A stretch of DNA of 8,397 nt from Alphaproteobacteria bacterium UBA7488 (GCA_002477185.1 DLOI01000106.1:14637-23033), one strand, 5' to 3'; shown: positions 1 to 7,144, counted from the stretch's first letter. Notes: a model not told the origin generated them from the sequence alone. Numbers and translations: made by a program.

Positions 1-200
1 GGCGCCGATGAATCGGTTGTAGCATTATCAAACGATTTCGTTTCAATTTTGCCTTTAACCGGCAAAGTTTCCATAAATAAGTTACGTTCGGCACATTTCA
101 AATGGTTAAATCCCATTCCATCACCAACCATTAAAATGACATTAGATGCCAAAGCGGATAAAGAAAAAAAGAATGTTAAAACAAAGGCAAATTTATTCAT
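1..200 (-). CDS. Exported alkaline phosphatase, N-terminal part; 3' end lies beyond the window
   Basis: Only 66 complete codons are visible, but they suffice to place the protein in the alkaline phosphatase superfamily (PhoA-type, metal-dependent phosphomonoesterases). Residues 1-18 form a signal peptide: Lys3, a Phe/Leu-rich core, and an ALA cleavage site, so the product should be periplasmic. The mature part starts with NVILMVGDGMG (20-30), where Asp27 is the expected metal ligand. ETLPVKG (44-50) and TTDSSA (61-66) follow, with Ser64 the expected phosphoserine nucleophile. The spacing of 37 residues between Asp27 and Ser64 is shorter than in E. coli PhoA (about 51), so this would be a compact member. 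The ATG overlaps the end of hfq by 8 bases, and only a weak purine-rich ribosome site (AAAGAAG) is seen, so translation may depend on hfq being translated. Most of the protein is unseen, so the exact subfamily is open. Confidence 0.88.
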   Translation of the reverse strand, partial: MNKFAFVLTFFFSLSALASNVILMVGDGMGFNHLKCAERNLFMETLPVKGKIETKSFDNATTDSSA

Positions 201-426
201 GAGGTTGTTCTTCTTTCAATGAAACTATTTGGGCGGGCATTATTGTTGAAACGGCATGTTTATAAACAAGTTGCGTGTGTGCATCGCGACGCAAAAGAAT
301 GCTGGTATCATCAAAGTCGGTTATGATACCTTGCAATTTAACGCCATATTGCAAAAAAACCGTAACAGCCAATTTTTCATTCACCAATGTTTGTAAAAAT
401 TCGTTTTCTATTCTTAGGACAGTCAT
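193..426 (-). CDS. hfq: RNA chaperone Hfq, divergent
   Basis: Hfq is a ring-forming Sm-like protein that helps small RNAs pair with mRNAs and tunes translation and RNA decay. The 77 residues hold an N-terminal helix (about 6-17), the Sm1 part (VTVFLQYGVKLQG, then TDFDD) and the Sm2 signature YKHAVSTIMP (55-64); Lys56 and His57 are kept. LLRR followed by QLVYKH resembles alphaproteobacterial Hfq. Against E. coli numbering, Gln8 is Glu7 here, Gln41 is Asp40 and Phe42 is Thr41; these line the uridine-binding proximal face. The rim RRER is VNEK. Distal-face residues are mostly conserved (Phe for Tyr25, Lys31, Gln33, Thr61), but Asn28 is Tyr27. The ATG with AAGGA 5 bases upstream is the likely start; an upstream TTG would add 17 residues unlike Hfq. 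The stop lies 8 bases inside the following phosphatase gene. Confidence 0.92.
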   Translation of the reverse strand: MTVLRIENEFLQTLVNEKLAVTVFLQYGVKLQGIITDFDDTSILLRRDAHTQLVYKHAVSTIMPAQIVSLKEEQPHE

Positions 427-431
427 TTTTT

Positions 432-438
432 TCCTTTT
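432..438 (-). promoter_or_regulatory. Ribosome binding site deciding the hfq start
   Basis: AAAAGGA sits 5 bases before the ATG at 426. It supports the 77-residue Hfq over the longer version from a TTG at 477. Confidence 0.75.
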
Positions 439-480
439 CAGTTGCTTTGATATATCATAATTAATGACATTTTGCAACGC

Positions 481-1206
481 TTACTTCCATAAAACCTGAA
501 TCCGGGCAAATTCAACCTCACCTGTTTTATTAAACAGCTGATGAATTGTTCTGTTGTCTTCAATTTGTGTTTTAATACAAATTTCATCCGTGATAAGAGC
601 CGGCTTTTTAAATATAATCTGCAACTCTTTTAATTGATATTGTTGAACAAATTCCGGCGGCAATCCGTCATAAATCAATGTCGGATACACGGCATTGTTA
701 ACATGTTTGTATAGGTCAATATCATCGTAGCGTACCGTTACACATTTTTCAAAATCAACACGTTCAATGGCGTTTATATTTTGAAAGCAAGATTCAAAAG
801 CACGGTCTTCGACTGAATCATATTCGCCTAAATGTTTTACAATCGGAACCGGACGCATTCGGTTCAAATCAACTAAAACCCATTGACTGGTCGCATTGAT
901 AATGGGATTGCCCATCGCATCTTTCATCTGAAAATCACGAATGCCGGTAGCGGCTGTCTTACCTGAAGGCCATGTATCCAACGTAATTTTATCTTCCCAT
1001 TTGGGCAAGTCCAAAAATTCGACATGATAGGCGCCGCCAATCCAACCGATACCACGCTTAATACATTCATGATAACCAAGCCCCATTTCATTGGCATGGT
1101 CATCGGCTAAATCTTGGAAAAAATTAAATATGGTGCGCAAACGCAATTTGCGCGTACTATCGCATTCGTAACTGGTAATGGTGTATGATTTGGTATATTT
1201 TTCCAT
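481..1206 (-). CDS. Acyl-ACP thioesterase-like protein (FatA/FatB family, double hotdog) with atypical active site
   Basis: The family hydrolyses acyl-ACP to free fatty acid and ACP, ending or diverting fatty-acid synthesis. The 241-residue length fits the bacterial members, which have two hotdog halves. The N-terminal half carries family-typical stretches: HANEMGLGY (37-45), RGIGW (51-55), LDTWPSG (76-82), IRDFQM (89-94) and SQWVLVDL (107-114) followed by RPV. In the C-terminal half the active-site loop reads D164-L-Y166-K-H168-V-N-N. Families usually have D-x-N-x-H-V-N-N, so the Asn is Tyr here. About 34 residues later, where plant enzymes have a catalytic Glu, Pro202 lies in FKKPAL. Asp164 and His168 remain. 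Activity or substrate may therefore differ, and activity cannot be taken for granted. The ATG start is chosen because AAAGG lies 6 bases upstream and this leaves a 34-base gap after malQ. No signal peptide is seen. Confidence 0.88.
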   Translation of the reverse strand: MEKYTKSYTITSYECDSTRKLRLRTIFNFFQDLADDHANEMGLGYHECIKRGIGWIGGAYHVEFLDLPKWEDKITLDTWPSGKTAATGIRDFQMKDAMGNPIINATSQWVLVDLNRMRPVPIVKHLGEYDSVEDRAFESCFQNINAIERVDFEKCVTVRYDDIDLYKHVNNAVYPTLIYDGLPPEFVQQYQLKELQIIFKKPALITDEICIKTQIEDNRTIHQLFNKTGEVEFARIQVLWK

Positions 1207-1212
1207 AGGTAA

Positions 1213-1219
1213 CCTTTCA
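1213..1219 (-). promoter_or_regulatory. Ribosome binding site deciding the thioesterase start
   Basis: TGAAAGG lies 6 bases before the ATG at 1206. It favours this start over an upstream in-frame GTG at 1272, which would run 32 bases into malQ and add residues unlike the family. Confidence 0.75.
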
Positions 1220-1240
1220 CTTAGAGGGAACTTGTAATCA

Positions 1241-3490
1241 TTAAAGCGGCCGTTCCTTATTAATGACGGCACAAACGTTTATCATTCGTTCATCGGTGGA
1301 TAGTCCTTCCAACAAAACCGGTAGTTTATACCGCCAATTCGGATATTGCAAGTAGGTACCGGGAAGATTTATTTGCTCTTCTTGTTCCAAAATATCTTCC
1401 ATACGAACCAACAAAATCATTGCGTTTGTCCTGGCTAAAAAAGCATAGGTATTGGGAATAAACCACGATGGGACTATTTCGCCGGACATAATTTGCCCCA
1501 TATTTTGACATTTGGCATCGTCACTGCCCTCCATACGTTCACATCCGGGTACAGGCATGCCTTGATGTACAAATGCCGTTAAAAATTGATAACGTTCATT
1601 TTTGCGGTTTTCTATATGATGCTTATATTGTTCGGGGGTAATTAATTTCATTTTTTTGGATAATTCTAAATCCAATCCTTTCCATAAAGCCGTATAGGTC
1701 GGCAAATCATGTGTCCCCGAGGCAATCAAATAGTTATGCGGATAATCCTGAGGCATAATGAATCCATTCTCGGTTCGATTCCAATGGAAAATACCAAAAG
1801 ACAACACGTTCGATTCTCTGAGCTGTGCACTAAACCCATATGGTGCCGTTCCCAAATCTTCGGCAATAACCATACATTTTTGGCGGTGGGATTCCAATGC
1901 AATAATGCCCATCATGTCTTTAAACGGATACGTCAAATATGCCCCCGCCCCTTTTGAAGGACGCAAAAACAGCCTTTGTAACCCAAACGCATGGTCAATG
2001 CGAACTGCACCGGCTTTATTCATTACTGCGCGAATAATGCGAATAAACAAATCGTACCCGCTTACACCCATTGTTTTGGGATTAAAAGCCGCTAAAGACC
2101 AATCTTGGCCTTTTTTGTTAAATGAATCCGGTGGTGCACCAACATTTAACTCCGGCAAAAAGACATCTTGATTTGACCAAACTTCGGCACTGTTTTTCCC
2201 AACGCCGACGGGCAAATCTGTGTATAGACCGATTTCCATACCCGACTTAACGTATTCTTCCCCAACAGCTTCATATTGTTCAAAAGCCAAAAATTGTTGG
2301 TATTTGATGAACATAATGCTGTCTTGATATTCTTCTTGGAAAGCTGTCACTTTTTCGGATTTAAGTGTTTGAAACCCTTTTTCCCACTCCCACCAACATC
2401 CTTGCGATTTGCCGTTTGCCAAACGGACATTGCGGATTGTTTGAAAAGTAGCAAAATTTACCAGCTTTGCCCCGAATTTATCGCAAAATTCTTGAAATGC
2501 TTCACCCCTGGCGGTAATAGGTTCAAATTTATCGTTTAAATGGACAGCTTTAAACGTATCAAATAAAAAACCAAGTGCCGTATATTTCATTTCGGCAATA
2601 TACGGGTATTCAACCTTATCGGAAGCTTTGGCATATTTAAAAACTTCAACAAAACGCGGCGAATTTTTATATTCTGTATAGGGTAAACTTTCCGCCGCCT
2701 CCGGCACTGCATCCAAATCAATATACAGCGGATTAAGAAATATACGCGACGAAGAATAATATGGACTGGCATCATTTGCATCATCGGAAAATAAAGCGCT
2801 GATGGGATTAATACCAATTAAAGACGCGCCAAATTTTTTTCCCACCGGAATTAAATTTTTTAAATCTGTAAAATCACCTATACCCCAATTGTGAGTTGAA
2901 GAAATTGCATACAATTGCATCGGAAATCCCCAAACGCGACGTCCGTTTTCAAGTTCCGGATGCATAAAACATTTTTGCGGTACGACAATTAATTTGATTT
3001 GGTTGTTAGAATCCGGCTTTTCACCATCAATTAAAAAACTAAGCGTATGGTACCCTATCGGTGCGTCTAATATAAAACGAACGCGTCGCTTTTGGTACTT
3101 TTTAGAACCGATTGTCATCGTGTCCAATAAATCACTATCTTGCAAACTTATTTGGCCGGACGAACTTGTGCCGTCTTCGGCGGTTAAAATCCAAGACAAT
3201 AAGGCTGTTTGTTGGGCCTGTGGTATTGAAATTTCCACACTGAACGGTTTTAGTTCCCATTCTTGGGCAACGCGCGTAAACGGAACGAAGTTTTTGTATT
3301 CTTCTTGACGTAATTTTTTAAGCGCTTCCAAAACATCCTTTTTCGTTTCGGCGGGATATCCCATCGCTTTGCACAGAGCCTTTTTCGATTTAATGTCCGC
3401 CTTTTGTTCAACACCTTTACACGTATCCGTATAGGATAATTGAATACCCAATTTTTGACATAAATCGTCTAAGGTTCCTTTTTGTTGCAT
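1241..3490 (-). CDS. malQ: 4-alpha-glucanotransferase (amylomaltase) MalQ, GH77
   Basis: MalQ moves alpha-1,4 glucan segments between malto-oligosaccharides and releases glucose; here it would recycle the short chains freed by GlgX. The protein is 749 residues, somewhat longer than E. coli MalQ (about 694). Residues 1-170 form the N-terminal extension seen in the enterobacterial type: a helical part to about 65, then a beta-rich part. The GH77 barrel starts near WGFPMQLYA (187-195) and NWGIGDF (201-207). The catalytic residues are in place: nucleophile Asp499 in VRIDHAFGL, acid/base Glu544 in IAEDLG, and Asp595 in SGTHDLPT. The C-terminal family signature NLPGT with YPNWR is at 708-720. The chosen ATG overlaps the glgX stop by one base and has an AGGAG site 8 bases upstream inside glgX. 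A TTG one codon earlier is less likely. The product is cytoplasmic and the gene looks intact. Confidence 0.96.
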   Translation of the reverse strand: MQQKGTLDDLCQKLGIQLSYTDTCKGVEQKADIKSKKALCKAMGYPAETKKDVLEALKKLRQEEYKNFVPFTRVAQEWELKPFSVEISIPQAQQTALLSWILTAEDGTSSSGQISLQDSDLLDTMTIGSKKYQKRRVRFILDAPIGYHTLSFLIDGEKPDSNNQIKLIVVPQKCFMHPELENGRRVWGFPMQLYAISSTHNWGIGDFTDLKNLIPVGKKFGASLIGINPISALFSDDANDASPYYSSSRIFLNPLYIDLDAVPEAAESLPYTEYKNSPRFVEVFKYAKASDKVEYPYIAEMKYTALGFLFDTFKAVHLNDKFEPITARGEAFQEFCDKFGAKLVNFATFQTIRNVRLANGKSQGCWWEWEKGFQTLKSEKVTAFQEEYQDSIMFIKYQQFLAFEQYEAVGEEYVKSGMEIGLYTDLPVGVGKNSAEVWSNQDVFLPELNVGAPPDSFNKKGQDWSLAAFNPKTMGVSGYDLFIRIIRAVMNKAGAVRIDHAFGLQRLFLRPSKGAGAYLTYPFKDMMGIIALESHRQKCMVIAEDLGTAPYGFSAQLRESNVLSFGIFHWNRTENGFIMPQDYPHNYLIASGTHDLPTYTALWKGLDLELSKKMKLITPEQYKHHIENRKNERYQFLTAFVHQGMPVPGCERMEGSDDAKCQNMGQIMSGEIVPSWFIPNTYAFLARTNAMILLVRMEDILEQEEQINLPGTYLQYPNWRYKLPVLLEGLSTDERMINVCAVINKERPL

Positions 3491-5529
3491 CAACCGTTCT
3501 CCTGTTCAAAAAATAACACGCTCCATGCAGGCGCGACAACCTCGCGCATCATTTCGCATTCTTTGTTAACCCCCGATGTGTCCATAATAAGACGCCATTT
3601 ATGTGTGTTTTGTGCAGGCAAAGTCCATTTTATATCTTCACTAAATGCATTAAATATAATGAATATATCTTTGTTTTCATTATTAATAAAGCAAGACAAT
3701 GCACGCACGTAAGATTTCCAATCATCCGCGTTCATCGTCTCACCATCCGGTCGGCACCAAAGGAAATTTTCCGGCTTAAAAAAGTCATCTTGTTCCATAA
3801 CAGGATAAATTTTTCGTATACACAACAGTTTTTTGACCAATTCTAACATACGTTTTCCGGCTGGCGTCATATTTTCCCAATCTATCCATGATAATTCATT
3901 ATCCTGTGCATAAGTATTGTTGTTACCTTGCTGAGAACGCAAAATTTCATCTCCTGCCTGTATCATCGGCGTACCGAATGCCAACAACAAAGTTGCCATT
4001 AATCCGCGAGCGCGCCGTTCACGGTTTAAAAGGATACCTTTGTCATCCGTTTGTCCTTCCGCACCGCTATTCCATGAATTATTATTATCACTTCCGTCAC
4101 GATTCTCTTCCCCGTTGGCTTCATTATGTTTGCCGTTATAACTGACTAAATCATAAAGCGTAAACCCATCATGCGCCGTTATAAAGTTAACCGTTTCCCA
4201 CGGTTTGCGTCCGCGGTTTTGGTATACGTCAGAAGAGCCTGTAATGCGGTATGCCAAATCCGAAGCGACACCTTCATCGCCCTTCCAAAATTTGCGAACA
4301 GTATCACGGAATTTATCATTCCATTCAGCCCATCCGGGGCGGAAAGAACCGACTTGATAGCCGCCCCACCCCAAATCCCAAGGTTCTGCAATTAATTTCA
4401 AACGTTGCAAAGTCGGGTCTTGTTGAACGGCAGACAAGAAATCGCTATTAATCGTGAATTGGTTATTATTATCTCTTGCCACAGTCGTTGCCAAATCAAA
4501 CCTAAACCCGTCAATTTGAACTTTGTCCGCCCAATAACGAAGTGAATCCATCACCAATTGCAACACGCGCGGGTGACCCAAATTAAACGAATTTCCACAT
4601 CCGGTTGTATCATCATAGTACCTGGGATTATCTTTATTTAAACGATAGTATACCGAATTGTCAATACCACGGTAACACAAGGTTTGTCCCATTTGGTCAC
4701 CTTCGCCCGAATGGTTATAAACTACGTCCAAAATGACTTCCACACCGGCTTCATGGAATACGTCAACCATATGTTTAAATTCGTTTAAATCGCCGCTTGA
4801 CAAATACGGCGCGTGAGGTGCCATAAAGGCAATCGGATCATACCCCCAATAATTTGTCAAGCCTTTATCAAGTAAAAAACCACCTGTTAAAAAGGCTGCG
4901 GTCGGCAATAATTCAACAGATGTAATTCCTAAAGATTTAATGTAATCGACCACCTTTTTGCTTGACATGCCGGCACAAGTGCCGCGCAGTGCTTTATCTA
5001 CCTCAGGATTACGCGCTGTAAACCCTTTTAAATGAGCTTCATAGATTATTACTTCATCCCAATTTGTTTTAGGCTTATCAGCTTTGAATTTGTAAGCGTC
5101 ATCATCAACAACAACACATTTTGGGACAAATGGTGACGAATTGCGCCGATTAAACGATAAATCTTGTTTTGCCGAAAACGGTATATATCCCAGCATTGTG
5201 TTATTTGAAATTATGGGACCGGTCAATTGCCTGGCGTATGGGTCAATCAACAGCTTATGATGGTTAAAACGGTGTCCCTTTTCGGGCTCATATGGTCCAT
5301 AAACACGATATCCGTACAGTTGACCGGGCTTGATACCTTTAATATAACCATGAAAAACTTCATCTGTATATTGGGGCAAATCAATATGTGTTTCACTCGT
5401 GCCATTTTTATTGAATAAGCATAACTGAACACGCGTAGCAGTCGATGAAAAAAGCGCAAAATTAACTCCGTTACCATCATATTGAGCGCCTAACGGATAA
5501 GGCAACCCATTTAAAACTTCATGTGTCAT
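3490..5529 (-). CDS. glgX: Glycogen debranching enzyme GlgX (GH13 isoamylase type)
   Basis: GlgX hydrolyses alpha-1,6 branch points of glycogen, typically short stubs left by phosphorylase, and releases malto-oligosaccharides in the cytoplasm. The 679 residues match the family's usual length (E. coli about 657). An N-terminal CBM48-like domain spans about 1-110 and includes GVNFALFS and GYRVYGPYEPEKGHRF. The GH13 barrel follows with TNYWGYDP (225-232), DVVYNH (268-273), the nucleophile Asp345 in GFRFDLA, the acid/base Glu382 in IAEPWD, and Asp454 in TAHDG. A C-terminal beta domain ends the protein. All three catalytic carboxylates are present. The ATG start is supported by a strong AAAGGGGG ribosome site 5 bases upstream. 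The stop TGA shares its A with the malQ start, so debranching and glucanotransfer are made together. It could be annotated TreX, but the whole-length resemblance favours GlgX. Confidence 0.96.
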   Translation of the reverse strand: MTHEVLNGLPYPLGAQYDGNGVNFALFSSTATRVQLCLFNKNGTSETHIDLPQYTDEVFHGYIKGIKPGQLYGYRVYGPYEPEKGHRFNHHKLLIDPYARQLTGPIISNNTMLGYIPFSAKQDLSFNRRNSSPFVPKCVVVDDDAYKFKADKPKTNWDEVIIYEAHLKGFTARNPEVDKALRGTCAGMSSKKVVDYIKSLGITSVELLPTAAFLTGGFLLDKGLTNYWGYDPIAFMAPHAPYLSSGDLNEFKHMVDVFHEAGVEVILDVVYNHSGEGDQMGQTLCYRGIDNSVYYRLNKDNPRYYDDTTGCGNSFNLGHPRVLQLVMDSLRYWADKVQIDGFRFDLATTVARDNNNQFTINSDFLSAVQQDPTLQRLKLIAEPWDLGWGGYQVGSFRPGWAEWNDKFRDTVRKFWKGDEGVASDLAYRITGSSDVYQNRGRKPWETVNFITAHDGFTLYDLVSYNGKHNEANGEENRDGSDNNNSWNSGAEGQTDDKGILLNRERRARGLMATLLLAFGTPMIQAGDEILRSQQGNNNTYAQDNELSWIDWENMTPAGKRMLELVKKLLCIRKIYPVMEQDDFFKPENFLWCRPDGETMNADDWKSYVRALSCFINNENKDIFIIFNAFSEDIKWTLPAQNTHKWRLIMDTSGVNKECEMMREVVAPAWSVLFFEQENG
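3499..3503 (-). promoter_or_regulatory. Ribosome binding site for malQ inside the end of glgX
   Basis: AGGAG lies 8 bases before the ATG at 3490, within the last codons of glgX. With the TGATG stop/start junction it points to coupled translation of glgX and malQ. Confidence 0.75.
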
Positions 5530-5534
5530 TTATT

Positions 5535-5542
5535 CCCCCTTT
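5535..5542 (-). promoter_or_regulatory. Strong ribosome binding site of glgX
   Basis: AAAGGGGG lies 5 bases before the glgX ATG, in the 24-base gap after the second HD gene. It is the most G-rich ribosome site in the window and suggests efficient, independent initiation on glgX. Confidence 0.7.
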
Positions 5543-5553
5543 GATAATTATTT

Positions 5554-6354
5554 TCATAATTCATTTAGTATATCGTCCGTATATAAATCCAGTATTTTTT
5601 GAATAATTGTCCGTTTTTCCTGATCAGTTGCATAAAACATAGGAATTAAATGATAAACCAAAGCGTTACGAAAATGAACAAAAATTTTGTGTGCCTGAGC
5701 ATATTCTTTGGAAACTTTTAATCTGAGGTTAAATTTCCAATGCAAATGCGACAACATATTTGTTAAAAAAGAACTGTGTTTTAAATCCTTATATCGAACT
5801 GCTCGCCTTTCTTTTAAGGCTGTTTCAACTTCCGGATCAATATACAAATCTTTTGTGTTATCATCCCCTATTAAACGGTTATTTTTCGCAACTTTGTCCA
5901 TGAATTGGCTTTTATACATCACATGGGCCAAAATATCGGCATCATGGACATAGTTTAAATAAAAACACGCATGTTGAAGGTCATTCTCAGACGGGCTGGA
6001 ACAATGCCATCTATTTGTTTCAATTGATATATTTTCATCAGGCATAATATTTTTTAAAAATTCGGCACTCCACTTTGCATGACCAACTTCATTTGAAAAT
6101 TTTGCGTTTACAAATTGTTTAAAACATCCGATATCATGTAACAACGCTGCATCAATAATTGCCTTTTGTGTGTTTTTTTTAAGAGACGGCCGTGATAGCT
6201 TAATCAATTCTTGCGCCACATCGACAACGTGACCGGTATGAATAAATTTATGCACCATCATATCTAGTTCTTCATCGCTTTGGCTGCTTAACATTGCGTT
6301 CACATATTCCTGAGCGAATAATCGTTGAATATTATCTTGTAAATCAATCTTCAT
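5554..6354 (-). CDS. HD-domain metal-dependent phosphohydrolase-like protein, second of a tandem pair
   Basis: This is a paralogue of the gene just upstream and has the same 266-residue length. A hand count over an ungapped alignment gives about 104 identical residues (roughly 39%). The candidate metal ligands are all kept at the same positions: His39, His73-Asp74, His92, His117 and Asp138. Strongly shared blocks are SQSDEEL near 24-30, LLHDIG at 71-76, SPSE at 120-123 and FYLNYV at 131-136. Differences near the site include Cys77 where the other copy has Arg (HDIGC against HDIGR) and Ser119 in place of His. The start codon lies inside the end of the first copy (11-base overlap), with a GAGGTG ribosome site just upstream, so the two are probably translationally coupled and made in similar amounts. 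That fits a heterodimer or two related activities. The substrate is unknown, and nothing suggests decay of this copy. Confidence 0.85.
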   Translation of the reverse strand: MKIDLQDNIQRLFAQEYVNAMLSSQSDEELDMMVHKFIHTGHVVDVAQELIKLSRPSLKKNTQKAIIDAALLHDIGCFKQFVNAKFSNEVGHAKWSAEFLKNIMPDENISIETNRWHCSSPSENDLQHACFYLNYVHDADILAHVMYKSQFMDKVAKNNRLIGDDNTKDLYIDPEVETALKERRAVRYKDLKHSSFLTNMLSHLHWKFNLRLKVSKEYAQAHKIFVHFRNALVYHLIPMFYATDQEKRTIIQKILDLYTDDILNEL

Positions 6355-6364
6355 TCAGCACCTC
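6344..6364 (-). promoter_or_regulatory. Overlapping stop/start junction of the two HD genes with internal ribosome site
   Basis: The second HD gene starts 11 bases before the first one ends, in a different frame (ATGAAGATTGA). A GAGGTG sequence just upstream, inside the first gene, can serve as its ribosome site. This arrangement usually couples translation of the two products. Confidence 0.7.
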
Positions 6365-7144
6365 ATCAGGGTATAATTCAAAAATTAACTTTTTCATATC
6401 CTGCTTTTCCTGAATGCTGCCGTCCAAAACATCAACTAATTTATCAATGACCGCATCGCGCAACCGAACAAAAATTTTTTCTTGTTTTACCAATAATTTA
6501 CCCGCTGGGGTTAAAATATTATACTTCCATCCGATTTGTTGTAAAATAACTTGTAAAAAGGATTCCCGTTTATAACGTTTATAAATGCAACTTCTTTTTT
6601 CTTTTGCCGCGGCAATTAATTCATCATCTAAATATAAATTAAGTTCACTTTTTTTGACAATATTTTTTAAATTTTTAAAAACTGTCAAAAGGTTATCCGT
6701 ATTATGCCGAACGTTTGCAATAATATCGGCATCGCGTACATAATTTAAGTAAAATGCAACTTCATTGGGATCTTTTTCCGAGGGGCTGTGATTGTGCCAC
6801 TTGGTCGTTTCAATTACCGTTTTATTGTTGGGCATCGCTTTCTTTAAAAGGCCTGCTCCCATTAATCCGTGATCGGCATCGGGCACATATCTTCCTTCGG
6901 AAAATTGATAAACACGTCCAATATCATGCAAAAGTGCCGCTTGTAAAACTAACATTTCATCTCGTTGCGACAAAGCGGGTTGTGTATATTTGACTAAATC
7001 CTTAGCAGCTTCAACCACTTCATACGTATGAATCAACTTATGCTTTAAAAAATTCAGTTCTTCATCAGATTGAGCAGTTAAAATATGGTTCAGGTATGTT
7101 TCAACAAGCAATCTTTCGCTTGCATCCTTTAAATTTACCCGCAT
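6344..7144 (-). CDS. HD-domain metal-dependent phosphohydrolase-like protein, first of a tandem pair
   Basis: This is a 266-residue soluble protein with an HD-superfamily core; the substrate is unknown. Candidate metal ligands are His39 (in LIHTYEVV), His73-Asp74 (in ALLHDIGR), His92 (in DADHG), His117 (in KWHNHS) and Asp138 (in RDADI). This H...HD...H...H...D order resembles multi-metal HD phosphohydrolases and phosphodiesterases. The conserved block PSEKD at 121-125 lies just after His117. Residues from about 185 on form a C-terminal helical region that I do not recognise. No signal peptide or membrane segment is seen. The ATG directly abuts the glgB stop (TAAATG), with an AAAGGA ribosome site 7 bases upstream inside the end of glgB, which supports the start. 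The protein aligns without gaps over its whole length to the next gene product. Its position between glgB and glgX hints at a role in glycogen or sugar-phosphate metabolism or its signalling, but that is inference only. Confidence 0.85.
   Translation of the reverse strand: MRVNLKDASERLLVETYLNHILTAQSDEELNFLKHKLIHTYEVVEAAKDLVKYTQPALSQRDEMLVLQAALLHDIGRVYQFSEGRYVPDADHGLMGAGLLKKAMPNNKTVIETTKWHNHSPSEKDPNEVAFYLNYVRDADIIANVRHNTDNLLTVFKNLKNIVKKSELNLYLDDELIAAAKEKRSCIYKRYKRESFLQVILQQIGWKYNILTPAGKLLVKQEKIFVRLRDAVIDKLVDVLDGSIQEKQDMKKLIFELYPDEVLNED

Noticed and set aside
427..477. Longer Hfq from a TTG start at 477
   Set aside because: The added 17 residues do not resemble an Hfq N terminus, while the ATG at 426 has a good ribosome site and the usual distance to the first helix.
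427..480. Possible promoter before hfq (TTGCAA, TATGAT)
   Set aside because: The two elements are only 12 bases apart, and the alternative with 17-base spacing (TATATC) matches poorly. Not strong enough to call, though a separate hfq promoter is not excluded.
1207..1272. Longer thioesterase from a GTG at 1272
   Set aside because: It would overlap malQ by 32 bases and add residues without family match; the ATG at 1206 has AAAGG at good spacing.
1758..2171. Plus-strand open frame of 137 codons inside malQ
   Set aside because: It lies wholly antisense to an intact GH77 gene, shows no recognisable domain and has low-complexity, shadow-like composition. Other plus-strand frames are the same.
3491..3493. 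TTG as the first codon of malQ
   Set aside because: The next codon is ATG, better spaced from AGGAG and forming a typical TGATG junction with the glgX stop.
5530..5553. Possible terminator or regulatory hairpin in the gap before glgX
   Set aside because: The 24 bases contain a ribosome site but no stem able to fold into a terminator; the other gaps show none either.
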